DNA of 64,000 nucleotides from Nostoc sp. CHAB 5824 (GTDB lineage: Bacteria > Cyanobacteriota > Cyanobacteriia > Cyanobacteriales > Nostocaceae): assembly GCF_020829665.1 (NCBI RefSeq), contig NZ_JAIVFT010000002.1:434001-498000 (forward strand), in the 5' to 3' direction. Shown one piece after another: positions 25,901-37,251 of this stretch. The notes beneath the pieces were generated by a model. It had not been told where the DNA came from. It did not search any database and saw only the letters and a program-made list of their open reading frames with translations. Both the position numbers and the translations under genes were made by a program. How positions within the stretch are numbered: position 1 is the first letter of the stretch; the number at the start of each line of letters is the position of its first letter.

Positions 25901-26757
25901 TAGTCACGCTGTGCGGCTTGTCTCAGTAGCGCATCAGCTACTAGTGAAACATCACGCATTTCTTGAACATCGTGAACTCGGAGGATATCAGCGCCATTAA
26001 AAATAGCAGCACAACAAGCTGCTGCCGTTCCCCAAACTCGTGCTTTAGGATCTGGTTGATTTAAAATGCGACCAATAAAACTTTTACGGGATGCTCCTAC
26101 CAAGATAGGGCAGTTGAGTGTTGCTAGCGATCGCAAGCGGCGAAAAATTTCTAAATTTTGCTCATAGTTCTTAGCAAAGCCAATACCAGGATCAATAATA
26201 ATTTGATCCAGGTCGATGCCCACAGTAATTGCTACCTCAATTTGCCGAGCCAAAAAACTAGAAATCTCTGTGAGCAAATCTTGATAATCTGTTTGTTGTT
26301 GCATTGTCTGTGGTGTTCCCCGGATGTGCATTAAAATTATCGGCACACCTAACTCTGCAACTGTTGGCAACATTTCTGAGTCAAAAGTGCCGCCAGAAAT
26401 ATCATTAATAATATCGGCTCCAGCTTCTACAGATGCTTTTGCTACAGCAGCACGGGTGGTATCTACAGAAATCGGTACTGAAATTTCTGGTCTTAGCACT
26501 TGTAACACTGATAACACCCGGTCAAGTTCCTCCACTAGAGTTATTTGCTTTGCCCCTGGTCGAGTTGATTGACCGCCCACATCGATAATGTCAGCACCAG
26601 CAGCCACCAGTGCTTGCGCCTGTACTAAAGCAGCAGAAGTAGTGTTAAACTCACCCCCATCACTAAAGCTATCAGGCGTCACATTCAAAATGCCCATCAA
26701 ATAAGTCCGCTGTCCCCACTCGAAACAGCGTCCCCGAATTATCAAGTTGCTTGGCAT
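25897..26757 (-). CDS. folP: Dihydropteroate synthase
   Basis: The 286-residue TIM-barrel enzyme has the pterin and phosphate motifs MGILNVTPDSFSDGG, GADIIDVGGQSTRPGA, DISGGTFD and GASRKSFIG. It condenses p-aminobenzoate with dihydropterin pyrophosphate in folate synthesis. Length and motif order are normal. It lies downstream of tpiA on the same strand with a ~50-bp gap that contains an interspersed hairpin repeat (around 26770-26797). The pair may be co-transcribed. Confidence 0.96.
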   Translation of the reverse strand: MPSNLIIRGRCFEWGQRTYLMGILNVTPDSFSDGGEFNTTSAALVQAQALVAAGADIIDVGGQSTRPGAKQITLVEELDRVLSVLQVLRPEISVPISVDTTRAAVAKASVEAGADIINDISGGTFDSEMLPTVAELGVPIILMHIRGTPQTMQQQTDYQDLLTEISSFLARQIEVAITVGIDLDQIIIDPGIGFAKNYEQNLEIFRRLRSLATLNCPILVGASRKSFIGRILNQPDPKARVWGTAAACCAAIFNGADILRVHDVQEMRDVSLVADALLRQAAQRDY

Positions 26758-26766
26758 AAATCCACA

Positions 26767-26800
26767 TTAGGCATTCCCATGCAGAGCATGGGAACGAGAA
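26767..26800. repeat. Hairpin repeat between tpiA and folP
   Basis: CATTCCCATGCAGAGCATGGGAACGAG folds as a hairpin, with TCCCATGC pairing with GCATGGGA. It is a common interspersed sequence in Nostoc-group genomes. Confidence 0.7.
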
Positions 26801-26809
26801 TAAGACACA

Positions 26810-27556
26810 TCACATTGACTTAAAATTCACAATTCGACCGAAACTCTCAGCTTCCAGGCTTGCTCCTCCCACTAAAACACCATCAATTTCTGGTTGAGCC
26901 ATAATCTCATCAATATTATTTGGCTTGACTGAGCCGCCGTATTGAATTGATACATTTGGATTACTCAACTGACTACGAATTAAGCCAATTATCCGATTCG
27001 CCTCCGTTGCTTCACAAGTGTCACCAGTACCAATCGCCCAAATCGGTTCGTAGGCAATTACCAAATTATCCTGATCAATATCTACCAAGCCTTTGTCTAG
27101 TTGGAGAGCAATCAGTGATTCAGTTTCTCCCGCATCTCGTTGTTGTTTTGTTTCGCCAACACAAAGAATTGGGGTCAAACCAAACCTTTGAGCAGTTCGG
27201 AGGCGCAGATTAACGGTTGCGTCCGTTTCACAAAAGTATTGCCGTCGTTCGCTATGACCGACAATTACAAAGCGCACACCAAGTTCTGTCAGCATTGGGC
27301 CAGAAATCTCACCCGTATAGGCTCCATATTCTTCCCAGTGAACATTTTGTGCCCCCAGTTGGATGAGGCTACCGTGCAAACTCTTGGACAAAACACTTAA
27401 ATCAGTGAACGGAGGGCACAATATCACTTCTCGCCCTTGGGGAGTTTCCTCTAAGTGGGGCAGAAATCCTTGTAAAAACTCCTGGGTCTCTGCCTGGGTT
27501 TTGTACATTTTCCAGTTGCCGGCAATAACGATTTTCCGCACAGGTAATTTAGTCAA
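26810..27556 (-). CDS. tpiA: Triosephosphate isomerase
   Basis: The 248-residue enzyme interconverts dihydroxyacetone phosphate and glyceraldehyde 3-phosphate in the Calvin cycle and glycolysis. It has [10 protein letters not shown] (catalytic Lys), [10 protein letters not shown] (catalytic His), [10 protein letters not shown] (catalytic Glu) and the phosphate loop [11 protein letters not shown]. The first codon is TTG at 27556 (MTKLPVRK); the GTG five codons later is an alternative. Family length is about 240-250, so either fits. Confidence 0.95.
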   Translation of the reverse strand: MTKLPVRKIVIAGNWKMYKTQAETQEFLQGFLPHLEETPQGREVILCPPFTDLSVLSKSLHGSLIQLGAQNVHWEEYGAYTGEISGPMLTELGVRFVIVGHSERRQYFCETDATVNLRLRTAQRFGLTPILCVGETKQQRDAGETESLIALQLDKGLVDIDQDNLVIAYEPIWAIGTGDTCEATEANRIIGLIRSQLSNPNVSIQYGGSVKPNNIDEIMAQPEIDGVLVGGASLEAESFGRIVNFKSM

Positions 27557-27605
27557 GATCCTAACGAGTTATTTAGATGCATTTTTCAGTTTATGACTTT
27601 TTGTT

Positions 27606-27660
27606 AGCCATTAGTCAGAGACGCGATTAATCGCGTCTGTACATTAGTCATTAGTCAAGA
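27606..27660. repeat. Heptamer repeats interrupted by the 20-bp palindrome
   Basis: CATTAGTC units flank AGACGCGATTAATCGCGTCT at 27619-27638 on both sides. The palindromic element appears to have inserted into an existing heptamer array. Confidence 0.75.
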
Positions 27661-27773
27661 GTTATTCTCTTATGTAGCGCTGCCCCCCTACTCCCCCAAA
27701 CCTCTGTTAAAAATAACTAGGATAAGAGACAGGGCTAATTTAAAAATCCCAAAATTTAAAATCTCATATTGAT

Positions 27774-29255
27774 ATGACTTCGACATTGCCCGTGCCTGAA
27801 CCTCATCAAAGTGATTCCGCCAACACTGACGCAAATTCTCTCAGCTGGGAGGAAGAACTGGATAGCGCTATTTTCAGCTTTGAAGATATTCAGACAGAAC
27901 TGAATTATAAACAAGCACAAACAGCGCTGCGAAACTTGGTAGCCAATCTCGACCTCACCCCCCAAGAAAAAACCGGATTGGAGACGGAAATTGCTGATTT
28001 GGAAACCATGCTGGGGAAGTTAGACTGTATGGTGGTGCAGATTGCGGCTTTTGGCATGGTGGGACGTGGTAAGTCTTCGCTACTCAATGCTTTGGTTGGG
28101 CAAACAGTATTTGAAACTGGGCCACTGCATGGTGTCACTCGTGCTGCACAAAGAGTTAATTGGAGTATTAGTGAGGAAGCGATTGGGGAAACTGAACGTG
28201 CTTTGCGAGTTACTCTTCCTGGTGTAGGTCAATCGCAGGTGGAATTAATTGACACTCCTGGGTTAGACGAAGTAGATGGCGCAACCCGTGCTGCATTAGC
28301 TGAACAGATTGCAAAACTTGCAGATTTGATTCTGTTTGTGATCTCCGGCGACATGACAAAGCTAGAATACGCCGCTCTTTCTCAGTTGCGGGAAGCAGGT
28401 AAACCGATCATTCTAGTGTTTAACAAAGTAGACCAGTATCCAGAAGCCGACCGAATGGCAATTTATCACAAAATCCGGGATGAAAGGGTGCGGGAATTAC
28501 TCACACCTTTAGAAATTGTCATGGCTGCGGCATCACCATTGGTGAAGACGGCGATTCGTCGCCCTGATGGTACTAGGGGCATACAGTTGCGTACAGGTAA
28601 TGCCCAAGTCGAGGAACTGAAGCTGAAAATCTTGGAGATTCTGCATCGTGAGGGTAAAGCTTTGGTTGCTCTTAATACCATGCTTTATGCCGACATCGTA
28701 AATGAGCAGTTGATAGAACGAAAACTGATGATTCGGGAGGTGAATGCCAATCAGTTGATTTGGAAGGCTGTGATGACCAAGGCATTAGCGATCGCACTTA
28801 ATCCCGTAACTGTGGTAGATATTCTGAGTAGTGTGGTTATTGATATTGCTCTGATTTTGGGTTTATCTAAACTCTATGGCTTCTCTATGACCGAAGCCGG
28901 GGCTGTACAATTGCTACAAAAAATCGCCCTGAGTATGGGCGGAATTGGTGCAAGTGAATTGTTAGCAAATTTGGGCTTGAGTGGATTAAAAACTTTACTT
29001 GGTATATCTGCAACAGCTACCGCAGGGGCTGCGCTGGGCCCTTATATATCGGTGGCAGTTACGCAAGCGGGAGTAGCTGGTGTTTCTTCTTACGGGATTG
29101 GACAAGTTACCAAAGTTTATTTAGCTAATGGTGCTACTTGGGGGCCCGATGGGCCAAAAGCAGTAATTAATCGGATTTTGGCAAACCTGGATGAAACTTC
29201 AATTCTCAACCGTATTAAAGATGAATTACTCCACAAGGTAAAACTCAGAAAGTAA
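27774..29255 (+). CDS. Dynamin/Era-like GTPase with C-terminal DUF697-type membrane domain
   Basis: The 493-residue protein has an acidic N terminus, then a G domain with [17 protein letters not shown] (G1, about 90-106), THR-like TGPLHGVTRAAQ (G2), IDTPGLDEVDG (G3) and VFNKVDQYPE (G4). The C-terminal third (about 335-450) is hydrophobic and Gly-rich with two or more membrane segments, as in DUF697 proteins. Cyanobacteria carry several such GTPases of unknown membrane function. It is transcribed divergently from tpiA with a repeat-containing gap. Confidence 0.85.
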   Translation: MTSTLPVPEPHQSDSANTDANSLSWEEELDSAIFSFEDIQTELNYKQAQTALRNLVANLDLTPQEKTGLETEIADLETMLGKLDCMVVQIAAFGMVGRGKSSLLNALVGQTVFETGPLHGVTRAAQRVNWSISEEAIGETERALRVTLPGVGQSQVELIDTPGLDEVDGATRAALAEQIAKLADLILFVISGDMTKLEYAALSQLREAGKPIILVFNKVDQYPEADRMAIYHKIRDERVRELLTPLEIVMAAASPLVKTAIRRPDGTRGIQLRTGNAQVEELKLKILEILHREGKALVALNTMLYADIVNEQLIERKLMIREVNANQLIWKAVMTKALAIALNPVTVVDILSSVVIDIALILGLSKLYGFSMTEAGAVQLLQKIALSMGGIGASELLANLGLSGLKTLLGISATATAGAALGPYISVAVTQAGVAGVSSYGIGQVTKVYLANGATWGPDGPKAVINRILANLDETSILNRIKDELLHKVKLRK

Positions 29256-29400
29256 TGCATAGACATGGAGTTAATAAGGTTCCGTTAGTCATGTTCATTC
29301 CTAGAAGCTCATACTAACCCAAGCCATTTGCTTCTCCTGTTTAGAAACGCTCCGCCTAAGCTTGCTTTAACTAATTCGTAATTCGTAATTACAAATTATT

Positions 29401-29918
29401 TTAACTGCTTGTATTTGCCTCAAGCCAAGCAACTAAATCAGATACATTTGAAAAATCTAAAAACTCTTCTCCTAATTGTTCCAATTGTTCAGTAGATAAG
29501 ACTCGAATTCTCTCAACTATTGATGAATCGATTTCTCCAAATCGCCGATTTAACTGACGTTTTAAAAACCGAAAAGCTTCTTTTTGTTCTCCCTTATGTA
29601 AAATATCCTGATAAATCACTGATTCTTGCATAAAATCCTCCCGCAATAATTGATGAATAAAATCTTTCTCAAACTTTAACCTGCTAAAATCTCCGTGTAA
29701 GCAGCAGTATTTTGTCTAGTCTCGATATCTGGAATTTTAGCAATTTCCTCGGCAACCTGTGATAATAATAATGCTTGCGCTGAATCTGTTCGTGTTAACG
29801 GTGCTAAAGGTAATAACGCCAGATTGCTAAGAAATAATGCTGAATCTTGTTCCCACATTCGGATAACTTGATAACGGTGGGTTGTGACTTGGCTAACATA
29901 TTCTTCGGTAAAAGCCAT
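29401..29918 (-). pseudogene. Broken Rpn-family (PD-(D/E)XK) recombination-promoting nuclease-like gene
   Basis: Two minus-strand frames together match the middle and end of this family. The first (29918-29676) reads THRYQVIRMWEQDSALFLSN... ending YTEILAG; the second (29646-29401) reads MQESVIYQDILHKGEQKEAF and a DUF4351-like tail. Inserting one T after GCAGGT, at about 29675, restores a continuous LKFEKDFIHQLLRED between them. The N-terminal nuclease core is absent upstream. The gene is therefore truncated and frameshifted. Confidence 0.75.
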
Positions 29919-30007
29919 CAGATGGCTTGATAAAGTCTATGCAGTCTCAGCCAGGAAACTGCAAAGATACTAACAGTAATAGTCATACCAAGTACTAAAA
30001 AACAGTC

Positions 30008-30595
30008 TCATGGTTTGAGGTTTAGCGATTTAATAAAAGATACCCCATTCGTTTTTAATTCTTCAGACGATGGGGTTATAATTACAGCCTCAACAGCATA
30101 ATTATTCTTCATGCAAAGCAAACTTCTCTGATACAACAATTTATTATTTATATTTAATCCTTTTTTCTTAATTTCTTCTTGCAAGTAAGCACTGGGTTTG
30201 CCCATCAAAGTAAAATCTTGACAGTTGTATCCACTTTGATTAACAGAAGACTGAGATACTTGTTTACCCTGAATAAAATTTGTTTTATTAGCAGTTTGAA
30301 TTATAAGCTGTAAAACTTTTGGAATTCTCTGCGGAGCTATTCGTTTGGCAAAAGTTGAATGGGTCACTAAATATATAGATTCACTTTTAAGAGTTGTCCA
30401 ATTCCGGTTATTAATCCCCTTTCCTGGAGAACTAACTTCTTCTAAAATATTCCCTGGCATTAAGATACTAAAATTTCCTTCTTTGGATGTTAAAAGTTTT
30501 TCTTGGGATGATGCAGGTGTACAAGCCGATAAAACAAATACCCCGAAACAATTAATTATCCAAAAACGTTTAATAATGTTAATAAGTAAATCCAT
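30008..30595 (-). CDS. Putative lipoprotein of unknown function
   Basis: The 195-residue protein has a hydrophobic N terminus with a lipobox-like FVLSAC (Cys at about residue 25), predicting signal peptidase II processing and a lipid anchor. The mature part has EGNFSILMPGNILEEVSSPG and ends GVSFIKSLNLKP, a pattern seen in cyanobacterial secreted proteins of unknown role. No neighbour suggests a pathway. Confidence 0.65.
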   Translation of the reverse strand: MDLLINIIKRFWIINCFGVFVLSACTPASSQEKLLTSKEGNFSILMPGNILEEVSSPGKGINNRNWTTLKSESIYLVTHSTFAKRIAPQRIPKVLQLIIQTANKTNFIQGKQVSQSSVNQSGYNCQDFTLMGKPSAYLQEEIKKKGLNINNKLLYQRSLLCMKNNYAVEAVIITPSSEELKTNGVSFIKSLNLKP

Positions 30596-30634
30596 AAGTC
30601 TGATTTTAGAATGATTTTTATTTAGATTGTCAAG

Positions 30635-30832
30635 CTATTCTCTCAAATCATGCACACATTGCCACTCGTGTTGTGTAATTTTGTCATTTATAGCGTTTAG
30701 CTGACGAATTACAGCCAATGTCTCCAACAGAGAATCTTGTTTTAAGTTTTCCCATAATAGTGGTTTTTCTAACACAAAAGCTGGCAAATCAAATTTTGAT
30801 CCAAGATTTCCCACCAACACGGCACTCATCAC
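30635..30832 (-). CDS. Hypothetical protein, 65 residues
   Basis: The product starts MMSAVLVGNLGSKFDLPAFV and ends QHEWQCVHDLRE. It looks protein-like with a helical second half but has no motif I recognise. It may be a remnant like the broken gene nearby. Confidence is low. Confidence 0.3.
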   Translation of the reverse strand: MMSAVLVGNLGSKFDLPAFVLEKPLLWENLKQDSLLETLAVIRQLNAINDKITQHEWQCVHDLRE

Positions 30833-31215
30833 TTTAATAACCTATATCAGCAGGAATTTCAGTAATTTTAAGAGAATCGATTGTTACTGCGATAGGCTAC
30901 GCCCCGCCTTCTTGCAATGTCTACAACGGGCTGCGCCTACGCGTCCTTGTTTTATCCCCAGCTTTCCTTATGCACTAAGAGATTTCTCACTTACGCCGCT
31001 AAAAAAGGTGACTTGGAAAATACGATTAAATTGAGCCTCAGAACTCGGAACTTGAGCTTCTGAACTCGAAATATCAAGTTCTACACTCAAACTCCGAGAT
31101 TCTAAGCTCTAACTTTCAACCTTTTAGGCACAATTGCCGATAGATTTTCTCCACTATTGATGATTACGGCTGCACTTTCAGAGATTTACAGACGAAATTG
31201 CGTCTTCATCAACTT
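30833..31215. other. Gene-free region with degenerate repeats
   Basis: Around 30893-30950 there is interspersed GC-rich repeat sequence (GGCTACGCCCCGCC and GGGCTGCGCCTACGCG). At 31037-31105 related phrases such as GAACTCGGAACTTGAG, GAACTCGAAATATCAAG and ACTCAAACTCCGAG recur on both strands, a decayed tandem or inverted array. No gene is seen. Confidence 0.55.
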
Positions 31216-32865
31216 TTATCTACCTTTAAAAGAGTTGAGCCATTCTTGAACTTGCTCTCGTGCAATATCGCGCCCCCCAAGACCAAAGGCTAGGGCAATA
31301 GCAACTGCGATCGCACCTAGTAAAAGTCCAAAGGCTAAATTCACAATATCACTGGCAACTCCAATCTGTTGCAGTGCCATTGCAGAGACTAAAGCAATGA
31401 TGGCAATTCGCGCTACTTGACCCAAAATCTGTGCTTGACGTTCGCCGGAGCTGGTAATGATGCTAAAAGCCAGATTTGCCAAGAATAACCCAATGGCAAA
31501 TATCACCAATCCCGCTAAAATCCGCCCGAATATGATCACAATACCAGAGACTAATGCTGTCAGGGCTGGAATATTCAAGATATTCACCGCCGCCACAGTT
31601 GCAAATAGCATGATACCCACTAAGGCAACAATGCCTGCAATTTCTGATGGCGTGCGCGTTGGAACCGGGGGGGTTGTTGATTCTGTTGAAACTACAATTC
31701 GTCTGCTGGGTGTTGTTAGACCCAAAATAGTGAAAATGTTATTAAAACCTAAATTGGTGAGAATACTTGTAACCAAATCCGCGACAAAGCGCCCCACGAA
31801 ATAGGCAACAATCCAAATTGCAACGGCTGTAAAGATGGCAGGTAGGGCATTGAGAACCTGTTGCAGCATTGCGATCGCAGGCACAGATATCGCATCAATT
31901 CGTAAGGCATTGAGCGCTGCGATCGCCACAGGAATCAAAATCAAAACATAAACAATTGTGCCGATAATACTCGATAGAGGTTGCACCCCCGCAGTGGAAG
32001 ATAATCCTAATCGACTACCTAAATGGTTGATACCAGTTGTCGCCAGCAAGTTCGTGACAATCCGCCGCACCACATTAGCGATGAACCAGCCAACTAGAGC
32101 AATTAATATTGCCGCTAATATGTTTGGCAAAATTAGCAAAACTTCTGTAATTAGAGCTTGTACTGGTTGTAGAGCCTGCCTGAGTCCGAGAGTATCTAAA
32201 ACTGGGGCGAGAAACAGTAAAAATATAAACCAATACAGAGCATTGCCAATCGTCTCACTCAGAGACAGCTGATTGAGGCTGGGTGCGCTGTCTTCTGGTT
32301 CTGGATTTAAACGCTCATCCAGCCTCAATGCCTGTAATGAGCGCACAATGATAATTTTTACAATGGTTGCCAAAAACCAGGCAGTTCCCAAAAGGATTCC
32401 CGCACCAACCAACTTTGGCAAAAAGCCAATAAGTTGATCGAGAAAATTATTTAGAGGTCGAGAGGCTACTTCTAGATCCAATGTCTGTAAAACAGCTACC
32501 GCTGTCAACAGAATAATGCTCCAAAAGACTAAGCTGGAGATTAATTTTTCGACTTGGGGAACATCATGACGACCAGTTATCCCTGCGGCAATGCGGTTAT
32601 CTATATTTGTGCGATTCAGGATTCCTCGCGTCACTGCCGCTGCGATCGCTGCAATTAGCCAACCTACTAACAAAATTGCTACTGCCCCCAGCAGACGGGG
32701 TGTAAACAGAATCAACTGTTGAATAATACCTTGCACCTCAGCGATTCCTTGATTTACTGCTGGTTGCGCCGATTGCAGGCTAGGCGATTGTGCCAAAAAT
32801 TGCTGCATCTTCATCGGCAAACCAACTCCTATCACCTGGGTTATTTCTTGCCAAGTTGTGTTCAT
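31216..32865 (-). CDS. Multi-pass protein with repeated conserved TM helices (mechanosensitive channel-related)
   Basis: The 549-residue protein contains several copies of a unit of the form LP(N/K/A)-hydrophobic-GW(L/F)IA, for example LLGAVAILLVGWLIAAIAAAV, LPKLVGAGILLGTAWFLA, LPNILAAILIALVGWFIAN and LPAIFTAVAIWIVAYFVG. This is the conserved TM-helix repeat found in MscS-related proteins. Alternating polar segments may be cytoplasmic loops. I see no full MscS beta domain, so channel activity is uncertain. The family is common in cyanobacteria. The start is ATG. Confidence 0.8.
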   Translation of the reverse strand: MNTTWQEITQVIGVGLPMKMQQFLAQSPSLQSAQPAVNQGIAEVQGIIQQLILFTPRLLGAVAILLVGWLIAAIAAAVTRGILNRTNIDNRIAAGITGRHDVPQVEKLISSLVFWSIILLTAVAVLQTLDLEVASRPLNNFLDQLIGFLPKLVGAGILLGTAWFLATIVKIIIVRSLQALRLDERLNPEPEDSAPSLNQLSLSETIGNALYWFIFLLFLAPVLDTLGLRQALQPVQALITEVLLILPNILAAILIALVGWFIANVVRRIVTNLLATTGINHLGSRLGLSSTAGVQPLSSIIGTIVYVLILIPVAIAALNALRIDAISVPAIAMLQQVLNALPAIFTAVAIWIVAYFVGRFVADLVTSILTNLGFNNIFTILGLTTPSRRIVVSTESTTPPVPTRTPSEIAGIVALVGIMLFATVAAVNILNIPALTALVSGIVIIFGRILAGLVIFAIGLFLANLAFSIITSSGERQAQILGQVARIAIIALVSAMALQQIGVASDIVNLAFGLLLGAIAVAIALAFGLGGRDIAREQVQEWLNSFKGR

Positions 32866-33064
32866 GGTTTTTGGGAATTAAGCTTAAGTATTCACCGCAA
32901 ACACTGAGTCAGTGTTTTGTCTATCAATTTACCAGTAAAGACATACATTTATGGCATTGATATCAAGACTAATTTTTGACTTTGTTACTTATATTTGATT
33001 TAATCTACTGACAGTGGGGAATTTTGCGTTACTCTAATTGCAGCAACAGCATCAAAGATGTGGA

Positions 33065-33508
33065 ATGTCCCAAGTTTTGGAACAATCAATTCAAATTAAT
33101 GCTACAGCTACGGTGGTGGAGCGCTGTATTAGCGATTTAGCTCTCATGCACCGTTGGCTTAACCCCGTCCTCCGCTGCGAACCTGTGGGGGAAGCTTGGA
33201 GTACCGATATCGGCAGTGAAAGTCGTTTTATCATTCAAATTCCTTTACTGAAACCCACTTTGAATAGCGTAGTTGTGGAACGACAACCGGGTTTGGTAGT
33301 CTGGGAATTTCAAGGATTTTTTCAAGGGCGCGATCGCTGGGAATGTCAGCCAATAGAAAAGGGAACGCTCCTACTCAACCGCTTTGAATACGATATCCCT
33401 AACCCCTTAGTGAGTTGGGGTTTCAACACCTTTGCTGCATCTTGGACAAAAGAAGATATGCAAGCCCAACTGCGTCGCCTCAAACGGGTAGCAGAAGAAC
33501 AAAATTAG
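33065..33508 (+). CDS. SRPBCC/polyketide-cyclase-like (START superfamily) protein
   Basis: From the ATG at 33065 (MSQVLEQSIQINATATVVERC) the protein is 147 residues; a TTG nine codons upstream adds only QQQHQRCG. The sequence has the SRPBCC order: N-terminal strand, short helices around CISDLALMHRWLNPVL, a sheet with SRFIIQIPLLKPTLNSVVVE, and a long C-terminal helix (EDMQAQLRRLKRVAEEQ). These proteins bind hydrophobic ligands in a deep pocket. The ligand is unknown. Confidence 0.75.
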   Translation: MSQVLEQSIQINATATVVERCISDLALMHRWLNPVLRCEPVGEAWSTDIGSESRFIIQIPLLKPTLNSVVVERQPGLVVWEFQGFFQGRDRWECQPIEKGTLLLNRFEYDIPNPLVSWGFNTFAASWTKEDMQAQLRRLKRVAEEQN

Positions 33509-33573
33509 TCATCAGTCATCAGTCATCAGAAATTGGCATGGTTATTCTCCTTGTCCCCTTGCTTCCCCACTCC

Positions 33574-34398
33574 CTACCCATCTTTACCTAATTCGGTAAG
33601 TAGCCGCCGAATTACGGATGCATCCTCGGCATCGGGAACTTTTGCTAAATAATTTTGTAAGTCGTCTACGGCTTGGGGGTAGTAACCGAGTTGATAGTAG
33701 ATCAAGCCGCGATCGCGCAGTTCTAAAGTTAAACCAGGAAACAGCAACAAAATTCGTTCAACTGCTGCTAGCGTTTTTTCTAACTCTTGCTGTTTGAGGT
33801 AAATAAATTTTAAATTTGTCAACATCCGTGCCAAAAATTGCCGATGACTGACTACAGCTAAAAATTCTGGTTGTAGCGTCACGGGTTGTTGATAAAGTTG
33901 AGACAGCCGTTCTTCGCAATCTTGAGCAAATATTATTTCACCGCCATTGAAGGCATCTACAAAAATCTCTATATCTGGAATATCTGGACGGATTAGGAAA
34001 TGTCCTGGCATCCCCACACCCACCATCGGGAAATCAATTCGTCGGGCAACCTCCAGGTAAACCAGCGCTAAGGTAATGGGAATCCCCAATCGTCGGTCAA
34101 TTACATCATTGAAAAAGCTGTTACGCGGATCGTAATAGTCAATTTTATTACCCGAAAACTTTAAATCTTTGTAGAGATACTGATTAATACTTTGAACTAT
34201 CCGCAAAGGATATCGTGAGTCAGGTAGGCGTTCTTGTAACTCCCATGCCATTGTATCTAGAGCATTGAGGTATTCCTCTGGATCTAGGTTAGGATATTCT
34301 TCTTGTGCAATATACAAAGCTGCCTTTGCTAAATCAATGTCCTCGTCAGACCGTTGAATCTCCTGATAAAAATATTGTCGTGCTGACGAGAAATTCAT
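33574..34398 (-). CDS. SirB1-family transglutaminase-like protein with TPR-type C terminus
   Basis: I start at the ATG at 34398 (MNFSSARQYFYQEIQRSDED, 274 residues); a GTG 16 codons upstream is less likely. The central part YYDPRNSFFNDVIDRRLGIPITLALVYLEVARR and VGVGMPGHFLIRP matches the SirB1/transglutaminase-like domain, although the usual catalytic Cys is not obvious. The end has a TPR-like helix pair. The molecular function of the family is not settled. Confidence 0.82.
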   Translation of the reverse strand: MNFSSARQYFYQEIQRSDEDIDLAKAALYIAQEEYPNLDPEEYLNALDTMAWELQERLPDSRYPLRIVQSINQYLYKDLKFSGNKIDYYDPRNSFFNDVIDRRLGIPITLALVYLEVARRIDFPMVGVGMPGHFLIRPDIPDIEIFVDAFNGGEIIFAQDCEERLSQLYQQPVTLQPEFLAVVSHRQFLARMLTNLKFIYLKQQELEKTLAAVERILLLFPGLTLELRDRGLIYYQLGYYPQAVDDLQNYLAKVPDAEDASVIRRLLTELGKDG

Positions 34399-34446
34399 AA
34401 GCTGTTGTTCGGTGGAAGTGTAAAGATGAAGCGGGTGAACTTGCAC

Positions 34447-34788
34447 CAGTTTGTCGTAACTACATTTATTTTAGCAGGTGCATCAACACCATTTTACGGC
34501 AGTAGTTCCCAAACTTACACAGCTTTAGATTTTTAGCCTTAATCAAACCCTGTGGGTACAAAAGTAGTATAAAGCTGCTGTAAAAAAACATCGCAACTTT
34601 AATATTTTTTGTCTATGTATTTGCTAAAAAATACCTATGTAAACCTGATATTAACTCAGTTTTTACTACTATGTTAATTGAATTCACAATATAAAATTTA
34701 CGTATTTGTACTTATTTTTTGTACTCAATAAATAAATTAACCACTAAGCTGTTTAACAGTTACTGAGCAAGGAAATAAACTAATTTCT
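34447..34788. other. AT-rich region upstream of the PEP-CTERM gene
   Basis: There is no gene in this stretch. It should contain the promoter of the exported protein that starts at 34789 and, at its left end, that of the SirB1-like gene. Confidence 0.4.
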
Positions 34789-35466
34789 ATGACTACGTCA
34801 ATCGGTTTAAAATATTTAAGCAAAATCAGCATAGCGATCATAGCTTTTACTGCAATTGGAATTGCAACATCGGCTTCTGCGAAGGCCGCAACCGTAGTTC
34901 TTCTAGAAGACAATTTTAATACCGAAAATAGCGGTAATGGGGTGTTAAACTATAACAATTTTGCCAATTGGAATGTTACAAACGGAACAGTTGACCTGAT
35001 TGGAAATGGCTTTTTTGATTTCTTCCCAAGCAACGGGCTATACGTAGATACAGATGGCTCATCAGCTCTGGCTGGCAAACTTGAATCTAAAGAAACATTC
35101 GCGTTTAATGTAGGTGACATCCTCAACCTAACTTTCAAGCTAGCTGGCGATCAAAGAAATAACGGTTTTAACTCTGTGGCCGTATCGTTGGGTAGCCTGT
35201 TTAACGAAACAATCACACTGCCATCGACCGATAACTTTACAACTTTTACTCGTAACATCACAGTCACTTCAGCGACAATCGGCAAATTGGCTTTCGATGG
35301 GGTTGGTGGAGATAATGTTGGACTACTGCTGGATGACGTGAAATTTACCAAGACCACCTCTGTTCCTGAGCCTACTTCCATAATCGGTGTCCTAGCCTTC
35401 GGTGCTTTCAGCGCTACTTCCCTTTGCAAGCGCAAACAGCTACAAAAAGCTGCCGTGAAAGCCTAA
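34789..35466 (+). CDS. Exported protein with PEP-CTERM sorting signal
   Basis: The 225-residue protein has a signal peptide (about 1-33, IAIIAFTAIGIATSASAKA), a beta-rich Asn/Gly/Thr-rich body resembling a lectin or choice-of-anchor fold, and a C-terminal sorting signal: VPEPTS, a hydrophobic helix and a basic KRKQLQK end. PEP-CTERM proteins are processed by an exosortase at the cell surface. A strong terminator follows, so the gene is a single unit. Confidence 0.85.
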   Translation: MTTSIGLKYLSKISIAIIAFTAIGIATSASAKAATVVLLEDNFNTENSGNGVLNYNNFANWNVTNGTVDLIGNGFFDFFPSNGLYVDTDGSSALAGKLESKETFAFNVGDILNLTFKLAGDQRNNGFNSVAVSLGSLFNETITLPSTDNFTTFTRNITVTSATIGKLAFDGVGGDNVGLLLDDVKFTKTTSVPEPTSIIGVLAFGAFSATSLCKRKQLQKAAVKA

Positions 35467-35492
35467 ATTTTTTCTCACCGTCATTTTGATAC

Positions 35493-35529
35493 CTGCTGTG
35501 CCTATTAATATCAGGCACAGCAGTTTTTT
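35493..35529 (+). terminator. Rho-independent terminator of the PEP-CTERM gene
   Basis: CTGCTGTGCC (35493-35502) pairs perfectly with GGCACAGCAG (35514-35523) and is followed by six T. Confidence 0.92.
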
Positions 35530-35775
35530 ATTTTGACTAAATAATTTTAGATTTTAGATTTTTTTGGTTCATGACCCGTATCCTCTCCAAGGTCAAATCC
35601 CTTTCTGAATTGCTCCTCGTGCCTGCGTTGACTGACTTGAACAGTTTTACAAGCAAGTCTACCTTGGCTGCTCAGACAACAGTCTTAAGGATCAATTTAA
35701 GGCGAAGGTAGGGTCGTTCAGTGCTAATCTGAAGGTGACATTGCTTAATTTTATGTCTTCTTCGACCGTATCTGA

Positions 35776-37248
<1,473 letters not shown>

Positions 37249-37251
<3 letters not shown>

